From: UBA961 sp049317525
GTDB taxonomy: Bacteria > Bacteroidota > Ignavibacteria > Kapaibacteriales > UBA961
Direction of reading: 5' to 3'
DNA length: 50,750 bases
NCBI GenBank assembly: GCA_049317525.1
Contig: JBMOIC010000020.1
Location: 1 to 50,750, forward strand
This document shows positions 43,912 through 50,750 of this stretch, piece after piece (position 1 is the stretch's first letter; the number at the start of each line of letters is the position of its first letter). The translations under genes and the position numbers were made by a program. Under the pieces are notes generated by a model. The model did not search any database. It saw nothing but the letters and a program-made list of their open reading frames with translations, and had not been told where the DNA came from.

Positions 43912-44457
43912 TTATTTGTTCTCTAAAAGGGTAGAAAGTGTTTGTTCAATTTCTTCGGATTGCCCCATTGGATTTAATCCTTTGGCTACAATATTTCCTT
44001 TTTGATCAATGATACATACATTGGGAATAGATTCAACTCCATAAAGTATTGCTGCATCATTTTCCCAAAATTTCCCATCAGCAACTTGAAACCAAGTCAT
44101 ATCATTGTTCTTGATATATGTACGCCAAGCTTGCAAATCTTTATCGAGTGAAACCCCTAAGATTACAAGGCCTTTATCTTTATATTTCTTCCATAAATTC
44201 TTTACTTCTGGTATAGATTTTACGCAAGGAGGACACCAAGTAGCCCAAAAATCTATCATTACAACTTTTCCTTTAAATTGACTAAGCGATATAGCAGTTC
44301 CTTCTGCAGATTGCATAGTAAAATTTGGAGCAGGATTTTCTGTATTGATTTTCTCTTGGATTGGAATTTGCTCTTGTGTTTTTTCTTCTTTTGATTTTTC
44401 GCAGGAAATTTGACACAAACCAAGGCAAGCGATTAGGAATATATAAAAGAGTTTCAT
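43912..44457 (-). CDS. TlpA/ResA-like thioredoxin-fold lipoprotein
   Basis: An envelope-anchored thiol-disulfide oxidoreductase. The N-terminal helix (KLFYIFLIACLGLCQISC) ends in a lipobox at C19. The thioredoxin domain has FKGKVVMIDFWATWCPPCVK with the active pair C75/C78, then GVESIPNVCIIDQKG with the cis-Pro. Such proteins reduce apocytochrome c or other envelope cysteines. I chose ATG 44457 because the alternative start at 44493 would precede the lipobox helix by 12 extra residues. It is downstream of the peroxiredoxin gene, with a hairpin between them. Confidence 0.87.
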   Translation of the reverse strand: MKLFYIFLIACLGLCQISCEKSKEEKTQEQIPIQEKINTENPAPNFTMQSAEGTAISLSQFKGKVVMIDFWATWCPPCVKSIPEVKNLWKKYKDKGLVILGVSLDKDLQAWRTYIKNNDMTWFQVADGKFWENDAAILYGVESIPNVCIIDQKGNIVAKGLNPMGQSEEIEQTLSTLLENK

Positions 44458-44491
44458 AGTTAGCTCATAAATTGATAATACATAAACATAC

Positions 44492-44532
44492 AAAACCCCA
44501 ACAGTATAATTGTTATACCATGTTGGGGTTTT
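44492..44532 (-). terminator. Hairpin terminator between peroxiredoxin and TlpA-like genes
   Basis: AAAACCCCAACA (44492-44503) and TGTTGGGGTTTT (44521-44532) form a strong stem, with inner GTATAA/TTATAC pairing. Read on the minus strand it follows the peroxiredoxin stop and ends in TTTTG. The near-symmetric ends would let it work in either direction. Confidence 0.75.
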
Positions 44533-44547
44533 ACATTTTTACAATAC

Positions 44548-45018
44548 TTAAGCGGCTTCAGTTGCAGCAATCAAGGCTTCATAATCTGGCTCTACACCTG
44601 GATTTGCAGTTACTTCTACATAAGTAATAATGCCATCTTTATTTATCAAATAAACTGCTCTTGCAGAAACGTCCATTCCTGGAATATTAGCTAGATCTTT
44701 AAATAATACATCATAAGCATTTGTTGCAATCCGATTAAAATCGGCAAGAATCGGGAAATTTAAATCATTTTTTTGAGCAAATGCTTGCGCGCTGAATGGT
44801 AAATCTACACTTATGCCAAAAACTTTAGCATGTGCTGCCGATAGCTTAGAAATATTATCTCTAAATGTACATAATTCTTTTTCACATACACCTGTAAATG
44901 AAGCAGGAAAAAAAGCTAATACTATGTTTTGACCTTTATATGTACTTAATGTATGACTTGTAAGAGTATTATCTACTAATGTAAAATCTGGTGCTATTGT
45001 ACCTACTGATAAAGACAT
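44548..45018 (-). CDS. Peroxiredoxin (AhpE/Bcp-like, redoxin family)
   Basis: A thiol peroxidase. The peroxidatic Cys is C45 in FFPASFTGVCEKELC (TxxC motif) with a second Cys C50, the spacing seen in Bcp-type atypical 2-Cys enzymes. The arginine of the active site falls in GMDVSARAVYLIN. Length 156 aa. I chose ATG 45018 because GGAG lies ten bases upstream and a TATTTTTG element lies at 45053-45060; the upstream start at 45063 would lie before that element. Confidence 0.9.
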   Translation of the reverse strand: MSLSVGTIAPDFTLVDNTLTSHTLSTYKGQNIVLAFFPASFTGVCEKELCTFRDNISKLSAAHAKVFGISVDLPFSAQAFAQKNDLNFPILADFNRIATNAYDVLFKDLANIPGMDVSARAVYLINKDGIITYVEVTANPGVEPDYEALIAATEAA

Positions 45019-45052
45019 ATTAATCTCCAATAATTTTAAAAAATACGTATGG

Positions 45053-45060
45053 CAAAAATA
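45053..45060 (-). promoter_or_regulatory. Likely -7 element for the peroxiredoxin gene
   Basis: The minus strand reads TATTTTTG, an exact TAnnTTTG match 34 nt upstream of the peroxiredoxin ATG, in the gap to the olsF-like gene. Confidence 0.5.
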
Positions 45061-45101
45061 CAAAGTTCATCTCATAGATGCGCATCATAGTTTACTAATT
45101 T

Positions 45102-46940
45102 TTATATACTCATCAATTCCTTTTGATTAACATTATTGTCAACCTGACTTGCATATTGATATGTTAAAAAAGATTCAAGTCCTTCATCTCCAAAATATCG
45201 CGCTAAAATAAGTGGGTCAGTTTTAAGTAAATCCACAAAAATGAGTCCATCAATTACATTCCCAAATTTTCTGTCTAGATTAAAGCCTATCATTTTACCA
45301 TTTAGTTTTAAATATTGTCTAATAAGAACTGGTATACCTTTACCATCTGATTCAATTTGCATTAATAATGAATTGATTGAATCTAAATTCTCTGTCATCA
45401 TATCACTTAACATAAGCTTTGCATAAACAGATCGAATATTCTTTGTTTTAAATTTATCTCTAGGCTTAACAAACTGAGCTATATCTTTATTAAAAGCAAA
45501 TGTTCGAAGATGTGTAATCATTAATTGCTTTGATAGGGTAGTATATTCATTACTAATACTTACACCGCCAAACAAAAATCTATATCTTGGATTAGCTACA
45601 ATGAAAGCACCTATGCCTTTCCATAATAATAATAAAGGCTGATAAGATTTTTGAAATTCTATGCGAACAAATGCTCGCCCTAATTCTAATGCAGGCGATA
45701 TTTTTTTTAGAAATTTCTTTTTATACTTAAATAATGTTGAAGTGTATAATCCTTTATTCCCATATTTAGGTAATAGTATATCGGTTTGTCCAATTCTATA
45801 TGCACCAACAATTTGTTGCGAAGAATGCCAAATAAATAAATGGATATATTCTGCATCAAATATATCTAAATCACTCTGTAATCCTGATCCTTCTCCAGCC
45901 GCTCTAAATGTAATTTCTCTTAGTCTGCCGATTTCTCTCAAAATAGTTGGTGTCTGATCTGCCTTTGAATACCATACTTGATATTCTCCAGATTCCAATA
46001 AGCATTGATTCTTGGGCAAATTATCAAGCTCTTCTTTTAATATTGATGTATCGAATGATTGTTCGATATCTATATAGGAAGAATTATTATTATGTCCAAG
46101 ATCATCATATTGTTGATGCTCGATAAGATATGTTCTTTGTCTACAATAAATGGTTGCTTCAGCATCGGAATGAAAAGAAGTGATAGTTTTTGGAGAAATA
46201 GATTTACCAAATGAAATATGTAATGATGTACCTTGTAATTTTAGCAGTTCATGTGGTAATAAAAGTGTTCTTAATCGATGATGAATGAAGCCAGCAATTT
46301 GAAATAATGTTGAATTATGACCTTTTGTGAACATTGGAATGACAGGAGCTTGAGTAATTTTAGCGATACGAGCAACAGTTGTGCTCCATTCGGGGTCGAC
46401 AATTGCTCCGAATTCAGATTGATAGTGAGATACTTCTCCAGCAGGGAATATTCCTAAGATGCCACCATTCTTGACCCATTGTATTGCTTCTTTTAGGCCC
46501 TTCAAATTTGCTTTTTTTGAATCATTTGTGCCAAAAGGATCAACAAATATCATTGTTTCATGAAATTCAGGAATTCTTCCTAATAAATAGTTAGCCATAA
46601 TCTTGATATCTGGTCTCACTCTTAGTAGAATCTCACCCATTGCAATCCCTTCTATTCCTCCTAAAGGATGATTGCCAACGATTATTGCTCCACCTGATTT
46701 TGGAATATATTCCAAATTTTTTACTTCAAGTGAACAATTCATTTCTTCTAGAATTGTTCTGTAAAAATCAGATGAATCATTTGATTTCTGTTTAATACCT
46801 TGATACAAAAGATCCAAAGAATGCATGCCAGTAATTTTTTCAGCTAATGATATGCATGGGTATATCATATGATTGAATATATTATCTTTTTTTAAAGCAG
46901 GATATAGAGAAAACGGTGAATGATGTTTGATATCGTTCAT
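45102..46940 (-). CDS. OlsF-like bifunctional acyltransferase (aminolipid synthesis)
   Basis: A fusion of two acyltransferases. Residues about 70-270 are a PlsC/OlsA-type O-acyltransferase, with VGNHPLGGIEG (H91, with E97 at the usual acidic position) and GIFPAGEVSHYQ. Residues about 335-560 are an OlsB-type N-acyltransferase: LREITFRAAGEGSG, DAEYIHLF, ELGRAFVRIEFQKSYQPLLLL and ANPRYRFLFGG. OlsF enzymes make ornithine lipid in one polypeptide, with the C-terminal half doing N-acylation and the N-terminal half O-acylation; in Bacteroidota the related activity may use glycine or serine-glycine lipids. Length (612 aa) fits. The lipid head group cannot be read from sequence. It is a single gene, without a clear promoter match. 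Confidence 0.85.
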   Translation of the reverse strand: MNDIKHHSPFSLYPALKKDNIFNHMIYPCISLAEKITGMHSLDLLYQGIKQKSNDSSDFYRTILEEMNCSLEVKNLEYIPKSGGAIIVGNHPLGGIEGIAMGEILLRVRPDIKIMANYLLGRIPEFHETMIFVDPFGTNDSKKANLKGLKEAIQWVKNGGILGIFPAGEVSHYQSEFGAIVDPEWSTTVARIAKITQAPVIPMFTKGHNSTLFQIAGFIHHRLRTLLLPHELLKLQGTSLHISFGKSISPKTITSFHSDAEATIYCRQRTYLIEHQQYDDLGHNNNSSYIDIEQSFDTSILKEELDNLPKNQCLLESGEYQVWYSKADQTPTILREIGRLREITFRAAGEGSGLQSDLDIFDAEYIHLFIWHSSQQIVGAYRIGQTDILLPKYGNKGLYTSTLFKYKKKFLKKISPALELGRAFVRIEFQKSYQPLLLLWKGIGAFIVANPRYRFLFGGVSISNEYTTLSKQLMITHLRTFAFNKDIAQFVKPRDKFKTKNIRSVYAKLMLSDMMTENLDSINSLLMQIESDGKGIPVLIRQYLKLNGKMIGFNLDRKFGNVIDGLIFVDLLKTDPLILARYFGDEGLESFLTYQYASQVDNNVNQKELMSI

Positions 46941-47077
46941 GTTACAGTTAAAGTATAATGGTATAAACTAAGTACATCGTAAAATTATACTATCACATTT
47001 TACCTAACTGTTAAGATTCTGTATTGCATATTTTATGAATTGCTAATAATAGAAATATGTATATCAATCACACTTCC

Positions 47078-47085
47078 TATCTTTG
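47078..47085 (+). promoter_or_regulatory. Likely -7 promoter element for the M1 peptidase
   Basis: TATCTTTG, identical to the tRNA-His element, lies 33 nt before the chosen ATG at 47119. It overlaps a TTG at 47083 that could otherwise be taken as a start, which favours the ATG. Confidence 0.5.
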
Positions 47086-47118
47086 TACATTATTATCTCA
47101 TTAACATCGCTTAAAGAT

Positions 47119-49086
47119 ATGACTCATCCATTGCTGCTTTTCATTGTGCTGTTTTATAGCTGTATTAATATTATGGCACAGCAAAGAATTTCTAGTCCGG
47201 TTTTGTATAATAAGCAACCATTTGATATTCTGAAGTATACCTTTAGTGTAGACCTAACAGAGGCTCCTAAGCCAATTGCAAAACAAGCTATTAATACAAT
47301 TACTTTTACTTGGATAGATAATCCAATAGAAAAGAAATTTTATTTTCACTTAAGAGATTTAACCATAGACTCGGTTTTGTATAATGGAAAATCAATTCAA
47401 TTTTATCAAGAAGGAAATATAGATTCTGCTGATTATCATTATGCTATTGATGCTCCAATTGGGGCTATGAAGAATGATACTGTATCTTTAAGCATATATT
47501 ATCACGGCATCATGGGTAGTGAACCAGCCGAACCAAATAGTTGGGGAGGAGTATTTGGAACAAATAGAATTTTATATACTATGGGAGTAGGATTTCATGC
47601 AAATTATGTTGGCACAACCCAGCATTGGCTTGCTTGCTATGACCATCCTAGCGATAAAGCTGCTTTTAAAGGATCTTTCATTGTTAGCAAAGGAAAATAT
47701 GTATGTTCTAATGGTTTATTGACTTCCATTGATACATTAGAAAATGCTCTGCGATTTAATTGGGAAACGAGTATTCCAACGGCTACATATTTATTAACAT
47801 TTGCGATTGATTCCTTTATTCCATACCAATTTGGCTCTAAAACAAATATAGTGTATGGTTTACAATCAGATAGTTCTGTGTTGCAGACATCATATAAATT
47901 GCTTCCAAAAATGGTTGACATGTTAGAACGATATTTTGGACCATATCCATTTGAAAAAGTAGGCTATGTACTCACCCCTACAGGATCTATGGAACATCAA
48001 ACAATGATTTCAGTAGATCAATCCATTGCAAGAAAAAAAGATTCAGTAAATAGTGTCTCATTACATGAATTAGCACATCAGTGGTTTGGAGATATGGTGA
48101 GTCCAATAGATTTTCGTTATGCTTGGCTTACCGAATCTTTTGCCACATATTGCGAATCATTATGGGCGCATGAACTTAAAAAAAACACAGGATATATTTC
48201 TGATCAGCAAGCTAAACTATCTTCATATTTTTCTAGTGTAACAAGAGAAGGTGTTTTGAGTTTAGATAATTTTGAGAGAAAAAGTCCCTCAAGTAATTAT
48301 CCATCTACTATTTATGTAAAAGGAGCAGTAGTACTTGGAATGTTACGTCATGAATTAGGTGATGATTTATTCTTTAAAGGAATTAGATCATACCTAGATC
48401 AATTTAAATATGGGAATGTAAGTACTGAAGACTTTCAACAAGTATTAGAAAATAAATCAGGCAAGAAATTAGATTGGTTCTTTGATCAGTGGATTGTAAG
48501 AAAAGGTTGGCCTAGATTTACATTTGACACTACTTCAATAATAGAAAATAATAGCAAAAAACTTAAAATATCATGTAAACAAGTACAACCCAAAGAATAT
48601 GGATATTTTAAAAATGTTCCTATTGAACTTGGTTTTAGATTGGCAGATAATTCATATATCTATAAAATAATTTATAGTAATGATGCTGAAAGTATAAGTA
48701 TGATAGATTCTATACCCGCATATCGTTCTATGACAATTAATCAGGGCCCAACACTTAGAACATTAATGCAAATGGTGTCTATTACAACTATCAATGAATC
48801 CGAGGATTTTAATACGAATCAAATATATATGTATCCAATGCCCGCCCAGGATGCAATTACCATAGAATATCCACTACCACATAATACATGTATTGGAGAC
48901 ATTATGTTGATAGATACATCTGGAAAAATTATTAAACAATTAAAGAAAGAATTCTCTTCATCGGAAGGATTTGAAAAGACAGGTTTATTCATCATGCACA
49001 TATCAGATATAGCGTCTGGAAATTACACCTTAACAATGAAATATGGAAATAATCAATTGAGTCGTCAAATAATTGTAACAAGATAA
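47119..49086 (+). CDS. M1-family metallopeptidase with T9SS C-terminal sorting domain
   Basis: A zinc aminopeptidase. A signal peptide (LLLFIVLFYSCINIMAQQ) precedes an N-terminal beta-sandwich. The exopeptidase motif GSMEHQ (GAMEN equivalent) and the zinc site HELAH (H316, H320) with E339 18 residues later are intact. The last about 75 residues (YPMPAQDAITIEYPL, LIDTSGKIIKQL, GNYTLTMKYG, RQIIVTR) form a type A T9SS sorting domain, so the enzyme is secreted across the outer membrane and probably anchored to the cell surface. This fits the GldL/GldM-like genes found in this window. The nuclease gene follows 19 bp later. Confidence 0.93.
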   Translation: MTHPLLLFIVLFYSCINIMAQQRISSPVLYNKQPFDILKYTFSVDLTEAPKPIAKQAINTITFTWIDNPIEKKFYFHLRDLTIDSVLYNGKSIQFYQEGNIDSADYHYAIDAPIGAMKNDTVSLSIYYHGIMGSEPAEPNSWGGVFGTNRILYTMGVGFHANYVGTTQHWLACYDHPSDKAAFKGSFIVSKGKYVCSNGLLTSIDTLENALRFNWETSIPTATYLLTFAIDSFIPYQFGSKTNIVYGLQSDSSVLQTSYKLLPKMVDMLERYFGPYPFEKVGYVLTPTGSMEHQTMISVDQSIARKKDSVNSVSLHELAHQWFGDMVSPIDFRYAWLTESFATYCESLWAHELKKNTGYISDQQAKLSSYFSSVTREGVLSLDNFERKSPSSNYPSTIYVKGAVVLGMLRHELGDDLFFKGIRSYLDQFKYGNVSTEDFQQVLENKSGKKLDWFFDQWIVRKGWPRFTFDTTSIIENNSKKLKISCKQVQPKEYGYFKNVPIELGFRLADNSYIYKIIYSNDAESISMIDSIPAYRSMTINQGPTLRTLMQMVSITTINESEDFNTNQIYMYPMPAQDAITIEYPLPHNTCIGDIMLIDTSGKIIKQLKKEFSSSEGFEKTGLFIMHISDIASGNYTLTMKYGNNQLSRQIIVTR

Positions 49087-49105
49087 ATAACAAGATTAAA
49101 TATAC

Positions 49106-49945
49106 ATGAAACATAACACTACCCTAAACTTTCTTTTTATAGGAATTTCATTATTCTTAATTTCTTGTACTGATAATACTGTTAATACAAAGACAGTGCC
49201 GCCAATTAAGACATCTATTTCTATACATACAGAGATGGGATTGCCTACTGATAAAGATTCAAGCGATGATTATATTATAAATCGTCCACAATATGTAGTG
49301 AGTTATAATAAAAATTTACATGTACCTAATTGGGTGAGCTGGAATTTAAATGCTTCATGGTATGGAGATGTTCCAAGATTTAGCGGTAGTTTTATTAGCG
49401 ATACATCTTTGCCTGAATCTTTTTATAGAGTGAAGCATTCAGATTTTACTAATTCAGGATATGATCGTGGACATATGGTTAGATCTGAAGAAAGGACAGC
49501 AACTGATATTGATAATAAATCTACCTTTATCTTAACAAGTATTTTACCTCAAACACCAAAGTTAAATCAACAAACATGGCTTTCTTTGGAATATGCTTGC
49601 GAAGATTGGTGTAAAAAAAATAATAAAGAAATTTATGTAATAGCAGGTGGGCGTTTTCCAAAAACTCCTGAACGATTAAAGGGCATTGTTGCAGTTCCAG
49701 ATTCTTGCTGGAAAATTGTAGTAATAATGAATAGAGGTCAAAAAATAGCTGATATTACGCCAAATACTCCGGTGATTGCAGTAATGATGAGTAATAGTAA
49801 AACAGATACATTATCAAATACGTGGAAAAACTATAAAACTACTGTTAGACATATAGAACAAAGTACAGGGTATAACTTTTTTCAAGATATTCCTAAAACC
49901 ACTCAAGATATCTTAGAAACAACCATAAATACTGTAGATCCCTAA
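49106..49945 (+). CDS. DNA/RNA non-specific endonuclease, lipoprotein
   Basis: A secreted nuclease of the Serratia/NucA beta-beta-alpha-Me family. The N-terminus ends in LFLISC, a lipobox, so it is tethered in the envelope. The catalytic segment is GYDRGHMVRSEERT, with H123 acting as general base, followed by ILTSILPQTPKLNQQTW with the metal-binding Asn. Length of 279 aa is normal. It lies 19 bp after the M1 peptidase gene; together they could digest extracellular protein and nucleic acid. Confidence 0.93.
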   Translation: MKHNTTLNFLFIGISLFLISCTDNTVNTKTVPPIKTSISIHTEMGLPTDKDSSDDYIINRPQYVVSYNKNLHVPNWVSWNLNASWYGDVPRFSGSFISDTSLPESFYRVKHSDFTNSGYDRGHMVRSEERTATDIDNKSTFILTSILPQTPKLNQQTWLSLEYACEDWCKKNNKEIYVIAGGRFPKTPERLKGIVAVPDSCWKIVVIMNRGQKIADITPNTPVIAVMMSNSKTDTLSNTWKNYKTTVRHIEQSTGYNFFQDIPKTTQDILETTINTVDP

Positions 49946-50186
49946 ATCTCAGATATAAAAATAATGATACATTGAATATACTTTGATTTTATGATTTTTT
50001 AGGGTTAATGGATAATGATGATTAGGGATTTATGATACATAAAGAAAGAGATCTTCCGCATATTTATGAGGATTGATATGGATATTAATCATTCATTGAA
50101 GACAAACACATGTATTATATAAAAATATAGATAGTTAGAATAGTATTGTCGAAATTATACTTGTTAAATATTAATGTACAACAACT

Positions 50187-50750
50187 ATGAAAAGCAAGAA
50201 ATTAGAGAAGCAAAATCTTTTACAGGCAGAGCAAGAATTACTTAGCATATATAGAAAGTTCAATGTTGAAGATAAAACACCTATATACGAATTCATAAAA
50301 AAGTATAAAAAGGATAATCCTGAAGAAAATCATCCAATTATACAAAAACTATTATTATTTGGATATGCACATTTTACAATTGAAGGAGTTGTAGAAGAGG
50401 ATAAACTTACAATGTATAAGGAAAGTTTAGAGATTTTCACAGTGTATAAGCGTTATGAATTAGCATGCTTAGCTCATATCGGAATATCTTTACATCATAG
50501 GAAAAAACACAGATATGCAGAATCCTTAAGGTCAATTCAAGATGCAGAATTATTGGCAATAAAGCGATTAGGAATAAATACAAGAATCTATGTTGATTTA
50601 CTTATAAGTAAATCAACTGTTTATTGGTTTCTTAGGGACTTGGATAAATGTCATAATTCATTGTTACAATGTTTTACAATAGAACTAAGTGAATCATTGG
50701 ATTATGCAGCTCAATTTGTTATCCATACTAATCTTACTCGTAACTATATG
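50187..50750 (+). CDS. TPR-like protein, 3' end missing
   Basis: The frame is open from ATG 50187 to the end of the window (188 codons), so the gene runs on. The translation is helical and hydrophilic (EKQNLLQAEQELLSIYRKF, IIQKLLLFGYAHF, ELACLAHIGISLHHR, ESLRSIQDAELLAIKR), consistent with tetratricopeptide-like helix pairs. There is no signal peptide. In this phylum such N-terminal repeats often precede a histidine kinase, a cyclase or a LuxR domain, but that cannot be seen here. The 241 bp before it (49946-50186) is AT-rich and contains nothing I recognise. Confidence 0.65.
   Translation, partial: MKSKKLEKQNLLQAEQELLSIYRKFNVEDKTPIYEFIKKYKKDNPEENHPIIQKLLLFGYAHFTIEGVVEEDKLTMYKESLEIFTVYKRYELACLAHIGISLHHRKKHRYAESLRSIQDAELLAIKRLGINTRIYVDLLISKSTVYWFLRDLDKCHNSLLQCFTIELSESLDYAAQFVIHTNLTRNYM

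Overview
The window is AT-rich bacterial chromosome (about one third G+C by eye), densely packed, with genes on both strands. It points to the FCB superphylum: Bacteroidota in the broad sense, and probably the Chlorobi/Ignavibacteria/Kapabacteria side rather than Bacteroidia. The evidence is TAnnTTTG-type promoters in front of both tRNA genes, a type IX secretion (T9SS) C-terminal sorting domain, a pair resembling the GldL/GldM motor proteins, leucine dehydrogenase, a serine palmitoyltransferase-like enzyme and an OlsF-like aminolipid synthase. This placement is inference; no rRNA gene is present to settle it. I see no phage, insertion sequence, CRISPR array or origin.

Layout. 1-1392: 3' part of a surface protein with YadA-head-like repeats. 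1494-1566: tRNA-His (minus). 1644-4907 (minus): class II photolyase, an unknown exported protein and a HisA-like protein that has lost key catalytic positions. 5056-8917 (plus): GNAT protein, DivIC/FtsB-like protein, sucD with an AT-hook-like tail, ndk, Nudix hydrolase. 8920-10958: two related exported proteins. 10979-16656: fumC, ysxC, an outer-membrane barrel, then the GldL-like and GldM-like pair. 16741-24178: serine palmitoyltransferase-like enzyme, two exported cyclophilins, glucan phosphorylase, era, fatty-acid hydroxylase, nuoC. 24178-27091: two unknown genes and lepA. 27098-30393: an outer-membrane barrel, rsmB and a fibronectin-type lipoprotein. 30611-35896: leucine dehydrogenase, nusB, a sugar nucleotidyltransferase, metK, ahcY. 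35933-37219: selU (minus) divergent from tRNA-Glu. 37330-42306: MltB-like transglycosylase, yggS and a large Dna2-like nuclease-helicase. 42429-46940 (minus): lpdA, TlpA-like lipoprotein, peroxiredoxin, OlsF-like acyltransferase. 47119-50750: a T9SS-exported M1 peptidase, a nuclease lipoprotein and the start of a TPR-like protein.

How the genes fit together. Much of the content is housekeeping: translation and ribosome assembly (era, lepA, ysxC, rsmB, nusB, selU, two tRNAs), central carbon metabolism (sucD, fumC, lpdA, nuoC, glgP) and the SAM cycle (metK, ahcY). A second theme is the cell envelope. The serine palmitoyltransferase-like enzyme, FA2H-like hydroxylase and OlsF-like enzyme suggest a membrane with (hydroxylated) sphingolipids and aminolipids. 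The GldL/GldM-like pair and the sorting-domain peptidase suggest an active T9SS. The most unusual items are the GldL/GldM-like pair with a remodelled N-terminus and a Lys-to-Arg change in the presumed proton channel, the SucD AT-hook tail, the degenerate HisA-like protein and the Dna2-type nuclease-helicase. All family calls come from reading motifs; no database search was run.
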